64,000 nt of DNA from Elusimicrobiota bacterium (lineage in GTDB: Bacteria; Elusimicrobiota; Elusimicrobia; UBA1565), in the NCBI GenBank assembly GCA_016196755.1, contig JACPXC010000007.1, forward strand, positions 62,001 through 126,000. The letters are read 5' to 3'. A program made the position numbers and the translations under genes. This document shows, piece after piece, positions 52,556 through 63,100 of the stretch (position 1 is the first letter of the stretch; each line of letters starts with the position of its first letter). The notes beneath the pieces are model-generated. The model saw nothing but the letters and a program-made list of their open reading frames with translations, did no database searches and was not told where the DNA came from.

Positions 52556-54049
52556 TTAGTCTCGCCGCACGCCGAGCGCCTTTCCCAGGGGCGTGAAGAC
52601 CAGCAGGAAGATCAGGGCCCCCAGCGCGGCCATCCGCAGGAGCAGGGGGTTCCAGTTCCGGCGCTCATCCGGGTCGGCCAAAGCCTTGCGCAGGCGGCGG
52701 TGCGCCGCGCGCGCCTCCTTCTCCGTCGGCTCCGGCCGCGGCCCGATCGCGCCGCCTTGCTCCGCTGCGGGCGGACGTCCGGCCGCCGCCGCTGGGCCTT
52801 GCGCCGACTCCGCGACCGCCGACGGGTGCGGAGGCTCGCCGGCGGAGGACCTTCCGGGGGAGGGCGGGAGCGAAGCTGGACCCGAGGCCGGCGGCGCGCC
52901 GCCCAGCGAGGGCGACCTCGGGGGCGGCGGCGCCCCGAAGGAGAATCCGCCCGAGCCGCCGCCGACCGGCGGCCCGCCTTCTCCGCCGCCCGGGTCCTTG
53001 CGCGGCTCGGAGGCGGGAGCTGGAGCCGCCGCCGCCCCTACGGTCCGCTTCGGAGCCTGCTCGCCGCGCGCCAGCCGGCTCCCGCCGCGGGCCGGGTCGA
53101 ACGCCCGGCCGTGGCCGGGCATATCGACGGCCGGCACCGAGTAGGCCACCACCGGCGCGGCCCCTCCTCCGGCGGACGGGATGCCGCGCTTGTCGCGCTG
53201 GTCGAAGTCCGGAACCACGGCCTTCACGTCGGTGGGGATGACCGACGCCCCCGCGCCGCCGGGGCTCAAGGCCGAGGCTCCCCCGCCGCTCGAGCCTCCA
53301 CCGCCCCCTCCGCTGCCGCCTCCCCCGCTGCCGCCGCCGCTGCCTCCTCCTCCGCCTCCGCCCTTGGGCGCGCCGCCCGGCGGCGGGGGAGGCGGCGCCT
53401 GGCCCAGCTTCTCGACGGTCTTCTTCGCCGTCGAGGTATCCAGGCCCTGGGCCGGGCCCTCGCCGCCGAAGTCGCCCGGCGCGACGTCGGCGTCGCCCTG
53501 CACACTCTGGCACTGGGAGTCTCCGGGCCGCGGGCGATTGATGATGACCGGGTACTGGGAGACGGCGCAGCGCGCGTAGGTGGCGAAGATGGCGCCGTCG
53601 CCGTCGGTGCGGCTCACGCAGGCCCGGTCTCCCATCTCCGGCCGGTTGGTGACGACGGCTCGCTGCCCGACCGGGCAGGAGACCGTCTCGCGCTGGGCGT
53701 CGGCCGTCTCCCAGAGACGCGGGGTGCTCCCCGGCGGCAGGCAGGTCCCATCGCCCGGCATCGGCGAGTGCGTCGTGACCGCTTTCTGCCCGGGCGGACA
53801 GAGCTTCAGGAACTTGTACTTCCCGCCCTCTCGCGCGATCGTGCGCGGCGGGGTGCGCCGGCAGGCGATGATCCGGCCGGAGGCGTCGCGGACTTCTTTA
53901 TATTCCCACGCCTTGAGGCAGAAGGAATGGCCCCGTTCGACGACCACCTCGATGAAGTCAAACGACAGTCCCGCGCCGCGCGCCGACGGCGCGGCCATCG
54001 CGGAGAAGGCCGCGATGACGGCCAACGACGCGGACTTTGCCTGACGCAT
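52556..54049 (-). CDS. Membrane-anchored protein with Cys-pair repeats and Gly/Pro-rich stalk
   Basis: 497 residues. Signal peptide 1-26. Residues ~30-180 contain repeats of ~40 residues with paired Cys: LCPPGQKAVTTHSPMPGDGTC, CPVGQRAVVTNRPEMGDRAC and the weaker CAVSQYPVIINRPRPGDSQC; each has C-P-x-G-Q, T-x-x-P and G-D-x-x-C. Residues ~210-445 are Gly/Pro/Ala/Ser-rich, including a poly-Gly tract with GGSGGG units. A single hydrophobic segment near the C-terminus (LLLRMAALGALIFLLVF) anchors the protein. No known family. Inference: a surface protein on a flexible stalk. It is divergent from the giant FN3 protein gene. Confidence 0.7.
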   Translation of the reverse strand: MRQAKSASLAVIAAFSAMAAPSARGAGLSFDFIEVVVERGHSFCLKAWEYKEVRDASGRIIACRRTPPRTIAREGGKYKFLKLCPPGQKAVTTHSPMPGDGTCLPPGSTPRLWETADAQRETVSCPVGQRAVVTNRPEMGDRACVSRTDGDGAIFATYARCAVSQYPVIINRPRPGDSQCQSVQGDADVAPGDFGGEGPAQGLDTSTAKKTVEKLGQAPPPPPPGGAPKGGGGGGGSGGGSGGGGSGGGGGGSSGGGASALSPGGAGASVIPTDVKAVVPDFDQRDKRGIPSAGGGAAPVVAYSVPAVDMPGHGRAFDPARGGSRLARGEQAPKRTVGAAAAPAPASEPRKDPGGGEGGPPVGGGSGGFSFGAPPPPRSPSLGGAPPASGPASLPPSPGRSSAGEPPHPSAVAESAQGPAAAAGRPPAAEQGGAIGPRPEPTEKEARAAHRRLRKALADPDERRNWNPLLLRMAALGALIFLLVFTPLGKALGVRRD

Positions 54050-54109
54050 GAGACCCCAGAATATCAGGCAAGCCGCCGGAAGGCAAGGCGCGGGAGTCCC
54101 CCGCATTCT

Positions 54110-54151
54110 TGTCAAGCCCCCCTTTTCCTTAATATATCTAGGGCGTTGACA
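54110..54151 (+). promoter_or_regulatory. AT-rich promoter region ahead of the giant FN3 gene
   Basis: TTGTCA (54110-54115), 17-bp spacer, TATATC (54133-54138) is one reading. A perfect TTGACA occurs at 54146-54151 but its best -10 (CTTAAT, 54173-54178) is 21 bp away. The region 54050-54188 has no coding signal. Which promoter is used cannot be settled from sequence. Confidence 0.3.
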
Positions 54152-54188
54152 AGTTCGCAGGGGGGGCCCATCCTTAATAGCGAAGTCC

Positions 54189-57100
54189 ATGCCCCCCGTG
54201 TCAGCCTGGCGCCGAGCCTTGCTTTCCGCCCTCCTCGTGGGCGCCGCCATGCTCCTTTCCCGCCCGGCCCAGGCCCAACAGCCCGGCCTTACCGGCACCC
54301 CGGGCGCGGTGTTCTTCTCGACCTCCGACGTGACCTGGACCTGGAGTCCCGCCACGGGCGCCACGAGCTACAAGATCGTCCTGGCCACCGAGACCGCCAC
54401 GCAGATCGGCACCGTATCGGGGACGACGTTCACGCACGCCGGCCTCGACTTCAACGTCCTCTCGGCCGTCTCCGTCCAGGGCAGCAACGGGTCCGGGGAC
54501 GGCCCGCTGACCAACTCGCCGAGCCGCTTCTCTCTGGCCAACGCGCCCGACGGCCTGGGGGTCACCAACGTCACGGCCACCGACGCCCGCCTGAGCTGGA
54601 ACGGGAACGGCAACCCCGGCGGCACGACCTTCGAGATCCAGAAGTCGACCGACGACGTCTTCTTCGCCCCGCACTCGACCACCACCGCGCCCAACTTCGA
54701 CCTCACCGGCCTGACGCCGCTGACGACCTATTACTTCAAGGTCCGGGCCTACAACAACGACGTCACGCCGACCGCGTTCACCGCGGTCCTCTCGACGCGC
54801 ACGACCGCCGTCCTGCCCGGCCTCCCAGGCACGCCCTCGGGCGTGACCTTGTCGACCGCCGAGGTCTCCTGGTCGTGGACGGCGGCCTCCAACGCCACGG
54901 GCTACAACGTCTACTACTCCACCGACCCCTCCCAACTGCTCGCCGCGGTCGGACCGGCCGCCTTTTTCCACGGCAACCTGCCGGCCAACGCCTTCTCGGG
55001 GATCATCGTGGCCGGCACCAGCCCGGCCGGCGAAGGCCCCGGATCGAACCCCGCGGGAAAGCACACCTTCGCCCGGGACCCCGCCGCCCTTCAGATCGAC
55101 AACATCACCTCGATCTACGCCGCGCTCTCCTGGAGCGCCAACGGCAACTCGGCCGGCACGACCTACGACGTCCAGCGCTCCACCGACGACGCCCTTTTCG
55201 TGACGTTCTCGACGTTCTCGATCGCCAAGGCCACCGTGACCGGTCTCTCGCCGTCGACCTCGTACTACTTCCGCGTCCGCGCCTTCAGCAACGACAGCAT
55301 CCCCACCGCCTACACCGCCTCGCTCTCCACCCTGACCAACCTCACCGGCGGCGTCCCCCCGCCCGGCGGGACCGGGAACCCGAACCCGACCGTCCTGTCG
55401 ACGGCCGACGTCTCCTGGTCCTGGAACGCCGCCAGCGACGCGGAGTACTACGAGATCTACTTGGCCGAGAGCCCCGAGGTGGTCTTCACGACCCAGACGG
55501 CGACCACCTACGTGCAGGGCGGCCTGCCGTCGAACTCGCAGGCGGGCATCGCGGTCCGCCCCGTCAACGCCACCTCGAACGGGCCCAAGAGCTCGGTCGT
55601 GACCGTCTACACCTTCGCGCGGATCCCGGACAACGTCGCCGCCGTCGAGGTCCATCTGGCTTCGGCCAGCTTGACCTGGGGCGCCAACGGGAACCTCGAC
55701 GGCACCACCTATGAGCTGGCGCACTCCACCGACGACTCCATCTACAGGAGCTTCTCGACCTACACCGTGCTGGCCGCCGACGTCGACAACCTGGCCGTGG
55801 GGACCACCTATTACTTCCGCGTGAGGGCGCGCAACGTCGATTACGTGCCCACCGAGTTCTCGGCGGCGCTGGCCACGCGCACCCTAGTGGTCGAGCCGGG
55901 TATGCCCGGCACCCCGTCGGCTCTGACGCTCTCGACGGCCGCCGTGGCCTGGTCCTGGAGCACCGGGACCTTCGCGACGGGCTACAAGGTCACCCTGGCC
56001 ACCAAGCCCGCCGAGCTCCTGGCCCTGGTCTCGACGCCGGCCTTCGTCCACGCCGAACTCCTGCCCAACGGCCTCTCGGGCATCGTCGTGCGCAGCGTCA
56101 ACGGGGCCGGGGAGTCGGCGCTCTCGGCCGACGCCCTCAAGCACACCTTCGCCATGCCCGCCGCGGCGCTGACGGTCCGAAACGTCACCTCGATCTACGC
56201 GGCGCTCACCTGGGACGCCAACGGCAACTCCCCGGGCACGCCATTCGAGGTCCAGAAATCCTCGGACGACGTCCTCTACACGAGCCACGACGTCTATTCG
56301 GTGACCGTAGCCACGATCTCGGGCCTTATGCCGCTGACGACCTATTACTTCAAGGTCCGGTCCTTCAACAACGACTTCGTGCCCACCGCCTTCACCGCCG
56401 CGGCCTCCACCGTGACCGACGCCTCGGGCGGCGTCCCCCCGCCCGGCGTCCCCGGGACCCCCGCCCCGACCGTGCTGTCGACGGGCGGCGTCTCGTGGAC
56501 CTGGTCGGCCGCCGCCGACGCCACGAGCTACCTCCTCTACCGCGCCTCGCAGACGGGCGAGCTCCTCGCCTCCACGCCGACCGCCGCGGTGACGTTCACC
56601 GACCTCGAGGGCAACGCCCTGTCGGGACTCGTCGTGCGCGGCCTCAACGACACCGACCTCGGCCCGGTGTCGCCGTCGGCCACCGCCTTCACGCTGGCCG
56701 GCGTACCCGGGGCGCTCAGCGACGTGGACCTCACGACCGGCTCCGTCACCGTCTCTTGGGGGTCGGGAGGCAACCGTTCCGGCACGCGCTTCGAGCTCCA
56801 GACCTCCACCGACGGGACCGCGTTCACCTCCTATTCGACCTACACGGTGACCGTCGCCACGGTCTCCGGCCTGAACCCCGGGACCTCGTATTACTTCAAG
56901 GTCCGCGCCCGCAACGACGACGCGATTGACTCCGCCTTCACGGCCGTCCTGTCCACCAAGTCGAGCGACCTGGCCCCCGGCGCTCCCGGGACCCCGTCGC
57001 CCACGGTCCTCTCCAGCGTCTCTCTGAGCTGGTCCTGGAGCCCGGCGGTCAACGCCGCGAGCTACGAGGTCTTCCTGGCCTCGAAGACCTCCGAGCTCCT

Positions 57101-60100
57101 GGCCGCGCCGGGAAGCCCCGCGCTCACCCTCTCGGGCCTGCGTCCAAACGGGCTCTCCGCCATCGTGGTGCGCGGCGTCAACGGCGGCGGCACGGGGCCG
57201 CTCTCGGCCTCGGCCACCGCGTTCACCTTCGCCGCCGTCCCCTCGACGCCGGCGGTCGACAACATCACGTCGATCTTCGCCGCCCTCTCCTGGAGCGCCA
57301 ACTCCAACACCGCGGGCACATCCTTCACCCTGCAGCGCTCCACCGACGGGTCCTTGTTCGCCACCTACTCCACCTACACCGTGACGGTGGCCACGGCCAC
57401 CGGCCTCTCGCCGTCGACCAGCTATTACTTCCGGGTGCGCGCGGCCAACGGCGACGGAGTCGACTCCGCGTTCTCGGGTGTCCTGTCCACGCTGACCGCC
57501 GCTTCGGGCGGCATACCGCCGCCCGGCGTCCCGGGGACCCCGACCACGACCTTCCTCTCCACCGCCGACGTCAGCTGGACCTGGACCGCGGCCTCCGACG
57601 CCTCGAGCTACGAGGTCTTCCTGGCCTCCAAGACCGGCGAGCTCATCGCCGCTCCGGTCGGCACCGCCTTCAACCGCTCGGGATTGAGCGCCAACGCCCC
57701 CTCGGGGATCGTCGTGCGCGGCGTCAACGCCACCGACAACGGCCCGCTCTCCCCGCCGGCCACCGCCTACACGCTCGCCCAGGTGCCCGGCACGCCCGGT
57801 GTGCTGGGGGTCAGTTCAGCCTCGGTGAGCCTGGTCTGGGGCGCCAACGGCAACCCGGCCCTGACCACCTACGAACTTCACAAATCGACCGACGGCGCGG
57901 GCTTCATCGTCTATTCGACCTACACCTTGACCTCCGCCCTGGTCTCCGGCCTGGCGGCGTCGACGAGCCAGTACTTCAAGCTCAAGGCCCGCAACGAGGA
58001 CGCGGCCCTCACCTCCTTCTCCGTGACGGCCTCGACCTTGACCAATCCCGCCGCGCCGGGCCAGCCCGGCCCGCCGGCGGCCGTCGCGCTCTCCACCGGC
58101 GACGTACGCTGGACCTGGGCCGGCGGCACCGACTCGACGAGCTACGAGCTCTTCCTCGCCTCGAGTACCTCCGAGCTGCGCGCCGTGGCGGCCACCAACA
58201 CCGTGACCCTCTCGGGCTTCGACCCCAACACGCCCTCGGGGGTCGTCGTCCGCGGGCTCAACGTCACGGGCGCGGGCGCCCTCTCGGCCCCGGCCACCGC
58301 CTATTCGCTGGCGCTGGCCCCGGCGACCCTGAGCGTTCCGGGCGTCAGCTCCGCCTCGGCCTCGCTGGCCTGGAGCGCCAACGGCAACCCGGCCGGGACT
58401 TTCTTCGAGGTCTTCCAGTCGACCGACGACGCCCAGTACACGGCCTACTCCACCTACACCGCCGTCGCCGCGACGGTCGACGGCCTGGCCGCCGCCGCCA
58501 GCCACTACTTCAAGGTCCGTTCGCTCAACGGAGACCTGGTCGCCGCCGGGTTCTCGAACACCGCCTCGACCCTGACGTTCCCGCCGCCGCCGGGCGCGCC
58601 CGGGACTCCCGCGGCGCTGGCGCTCTCCACGGCCGACGTCTCCTGGTCTTGGAACCCCGCGGTCCACGCCGTGAGCTACGAGGTCTACCTGGCCTCGAAG
58701 ACCTCGGAGCTCCTCGCCGCGCCGTCGACCAACGCGGTGACGCTCCAAGGCCTGACGCCCAACGGCCTGACCGGCATCGTCGTGCGCGCGGTCAACGCCA
58801 GCGGACCGGGACCGCTCTCGGCTTCGGCGACGAGCTACAGCCTGGCGATGGAGCCCGCCTCGCTGGCCGTGGTGGCGGTCAGCTCCAGCGTCATCGACCT
58901 CTCCTGGAGCGCCAACGGGAACTCAGCCGGCACGACCTTCCGGCTCGAGAAGTCCACCGACGGGGTCCTGTTCGCGGCGTTCTCGACCTACACGGCCGTC
59001 TCGGCCTCCGCGGCGGGCCTGCCGCCCGACGCCACCCAACACTTCCGGCTCCTGGCCCTCAACGGCGACGCCATCGCCTCGGGCTTCTCGAACACGGCGT
59101 CGACGCGGACCCTGGCGCCTCTGCCGGGTACGCCCGGAACGCCGGTCGGCACCGCGCTCTCCACCAGCCAGATCTCATGGTCCTGGTCCGCCGCTACTTT
59201 CGCGGTCAGCTACCAGGTCTACCTCGCCTCCGATACCTCCGAGCTGATCGCCGTGCCCTCCACCGAGACGTTCGTCCTCGCGGGGCTGAGCACGAACAGC
59301 CTGGCCGGCATCGTGGTCCGGGGCGTCAACGCGAACGGCGCCGGCCCGCTCTCCCCCTCGGCCACGGCCTACACCCTGGCGCAGCCGCCGGCCTCGCTGG
59401 CCGTGGTTAGCGTCGGCTCCGCGGCGCTCAGCCTCTCCTGGAGCGCGAACACCGACCCCGCCGGGACAGTCTTCGCGCTGGAACGCGGGATCGACGGCGG
59501 GGCCTTCTCCGCTTACTCGACCTACACCGCGGTCTCGGCCGTGGTGCCCCACCTGCAGGCCTCGACGACCTACGACTTCCAAGTGCGCGCCTTCAACGGC
59601 GACGGCGTGCCGACCGCCTACACGACCACCGTCACCACGCGAACCCATCCCCCGCTCCCTGGCATCCCGGGGACTCCGGGCGCCGTCGTCCTCTCCACCG
59701 CCGATGTGTCCTGGTCGTGGACCGGCGCCTCGGACGCCTCGAGCTACGAGGTCTATCTCGCCACCGAGCCCGGCGAGCTGCGTGCCGCCACGACGACCAA
59801 CGCGGCGGCGTTCGGCGGCCTGACCCCGAACGCGCCCTCGGCCATCCTGGTCCGCGCGCTCAACGTCACCGGCGCCGGCCCGCTGTCGGGGGCGGCCACC
59901 GCCTACACCTTCGCGATGCCGCCGGCCGCCTCGGCGGTCACCGCGGTCAGCTCGACCTCGGCCTCGCTGGCCTGGAGCGCCAACGGCAGCCCGGGGGGCA
60001 CCGTCTTCGAGCTGCAGAAGTCGAGCGACGACGCGCTCTTCACCGCCTACTCGACCTATACGGCGACGAGCGCCTCGGTCGACGGCCTAGCCGCCGACAC

Positions 60101-63100
60101 GAGCTTCTACTTCCGCGTCCGCGCCCGCAACCAGGACCTCGTCGACACCGCCTTCGACGCCACGGTCTCCACCCTGACCAATCCGCCCCTGCCCGGCCTC
60201 CCCGGGACCCCCATCGGGACGGCGCTCTCCACCGCCGACGTGTCCTGGTCGTGGACCGCGGCGCCGGACGCCCAGAGCTACCAGGTCACTCTTGCGTCAG
60301 AGACTTCCGAACTGCTGGCGTCGCCGCTGACGAACTCCTTCACGCTCTCGGGGCTCGGGCCCAACGGCCTGGCCGGGATCGTCGTTCGCGCCTTCAACCC
60401 GACCGGCGCCGGACCGCTGTCGGGCTCGGCCACCGCCTACTCCCTGGCCATGCCCCCGGCCTCGCTTGTCACAGCCGCCGTCACCGCCACCTCGGCCGAT
60501 GTCGCCTGGGCCTCGGCCGGCAACCCCGCGGGAACCACCTACCAGGTCCAGAAGGCCTCCGACGGCGTCACCTTCTCGCACGTCTCGAACACGCTCTCCT
60601 TGGCGGCAACGGTCCTGGGACTCTCCTCGTCGACGGCCTACGACTTCAAGGTGCGCGCGCTCAACGGCGACGCCGTCGCCTCGGCGTTCTCCAACACCAG
60701 CTCGACGGCGACCAACGGCGACGGCGGTCTCCCCCTGCCGGGCACCCCGGGGACCCCGGTCCTCACCGCGCTGTCGACCGGCTCGATCGTCTGGACCTGG
60801 AGCGCGGCCGCCGGCGCGACGGGCTACCGGGTCTTCCCGGCCTCGAGCCCGACGACGGTGCTGGCCTCCCCCGCCACCGAGCGCTTCAGCTTGGCTGGCT
60901 TGGGACCCAACACCCCGTCCGCCATCGTCGTCCTCGGAGCTAACGGCGTCGGCTACGGCCCTCTGTCGGGCTCGGCCACCGCCTATTCGTTGGCCCTGCC
61001 TCCGACGACCCTGGGCGTCGTCTCGGTCGACTCGACCTCGGCCGTGCTGTCCTGGAACGCAAACTCCAACCCGGCCGGCACCGTCTTCGAGCTCCAGAAG
61101 GCCACCGACGGGGCCTCGTTTACCGCGGTGGCGACGACTACCCTGGCCTCGCTGAACGCCCCCGGGCTCTCCACCGCCACCGCCTACGACTTCCGCGTCC
61201 GGGCCAGAAACGCCGACGATGTCGCCACCGTCTTCTCGAACACGGCCTCGACGGCCACGCCGACGTCCTTGCCCGGCATCCCCGGGTCCCCCGCTCCCCT
61301 GGTCCTCTCCTCCGGCGCAGTCTCCTGGTCGTGGACCGCGGCCGCGCGGGCGACGAGCTACCAGGTCTATCTCGCTTCCAAGACCTCCGAGCTCCTGGCC
61401 TCCCCGGCCGCCAACTCGGTCACCCTCAACGGCTTCTCGCCCAACGCCCTCTCCGGCATCGTCGTGCGCGGCGTCAATGCCGACGGCGCCGGCCCGCTCT
61501 CCGCCTCCGCCACCGCCTACACCTTCGCCATGCCGCCCTCCGGCCTGGCCACGGTCTCGGTCACCGCCACCTCGGCCGACATCGCATGGACGGCCAACGG
61601 CAACCCGGCGGGCACGGATTACCAGGTCCAGAAGTCCACCGACGGCGTCACGTTCTCGCCGGTCTCGAACACCGGCGCGCTCTCGGCCAGCGTCTCGGGC
61701 CTCTCCTCGGCCACGGCCTACGACTTCCGCGTCCGGGCCCAGAACGGCGACCTGGTCTTGACCGCCTTCTCGAACACTACCTCCACCCAGACCAACGGCA
61801 CCGGCGGTCAGCCCCTGCCCGGCGTCCCGGGCACGCCGGCTCTGAGCTCGCTGTCGACCGGCTCGGTGGTCTGGACCTGGACCCCGGCCGCGAATGCCGC
61901 GAGCTACAAAGTCGTCCCGGCCTCGAGCCCCACCACGGTCCTCGCCGCGCCGACCACCGAACGCTTCGGCCTGTCCGCGCTGGGCCCCAACACCCCCTCG
62001 GCCATCGCCGTGCTGGGCGTCAACGCCGTCGGCGACGGCCCGCTCTCGGGCTCGGCCACCGTCTATTCCCTGGCCCTGCCCCCCACGGGCCTCGCCGTGA
62101 CGGGAGTGAGCTCGGGCTCCGCCTCGGTGTCGTGGGATGACAACGGGAATCCCGCCGGCACGGTCTACGAAGTCCAGAAGGCGACCGACGGGACGGCCTT
62201 CACGACGCTGACGACGACCACGGCCTTGGGCGCCTCGGCCTCCGGCCTTACCACCGGCACGAGCCAATACTTCAAGGTACGCGCGGCCAACGGCGACGCC
62301 GTCGACACCGCGTTCTCGGCCACGGTCTCGACATTGACCCACCCGCCCCTGCCCGGAACCCCGGGCACGCCGGTCGGCGTGGCGCTTTCGACCGGCGACG
62401 TCTCCTGGTCGTGGACGGCCGCGTCGGACGCCCAGGGCTACCAGGTCTATCGCGCCTCCAAAACCGCCGAGCTGCTGGCGTCACCGCCGACGAACTCCTT
62501 CACGCTCGCGGGGCTCGACCCCAACGGCCTCTCCGGCATCGTCGTGCGCGCCTTCAACCCCACCGGCGCCGGCCCGCTGTCGGCCGCGGCCACCGCCTAC
62601 TCGCTGGCCCTTCCCCCGGCGGCCCTGGTCACCGTCTCGGTCACCGCCACCTCCGCCGACATCGCTTGGGGCGCCAACGGAAACGCCGCCGAAACCGTCT
62701 ACGAGATCGAGAAGGCGACCGACGGCGTCTCGTTTGACCCCGTGGGCAACACCACCTCCCTGGGCGCCAGCGTCTCGGCGCTGTCCTCCTCGACCGCCTA
62801 CGACTTCCGAGTCCGCGCCCGCAACGGCGACGACGTCGCCAGCGCCTTCTCGAACACGGCCTCCACCCAGACCAACGGCGTGGGCGGCAGCCCGCTGCCG
62901 GGCATGCCCGGCACCCCGGCCCTGACCGCGGTCTCCACCGGCTCGCTCGTCTGGACCTGGAGCGCGGCCTCCGACGCGACGAGCTACAAGGTCTTCCCGG
63001 CCTCGAGCCCGACCACGGTCCTGGCGGCGCCGGCCACCGAGCGCTTCAGCCTTGCGGGCCTGGGACCCAACACGCCCTCCGGCCTCGTCGTCTCGGGCCT

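Noticed and set aside
52520-52556. GGGGC/GCCCC hairpin after the S51 gene as a terminator
   Set aside because: Short stem and no T tract; not distinguishable from background in GC-rich DNA.
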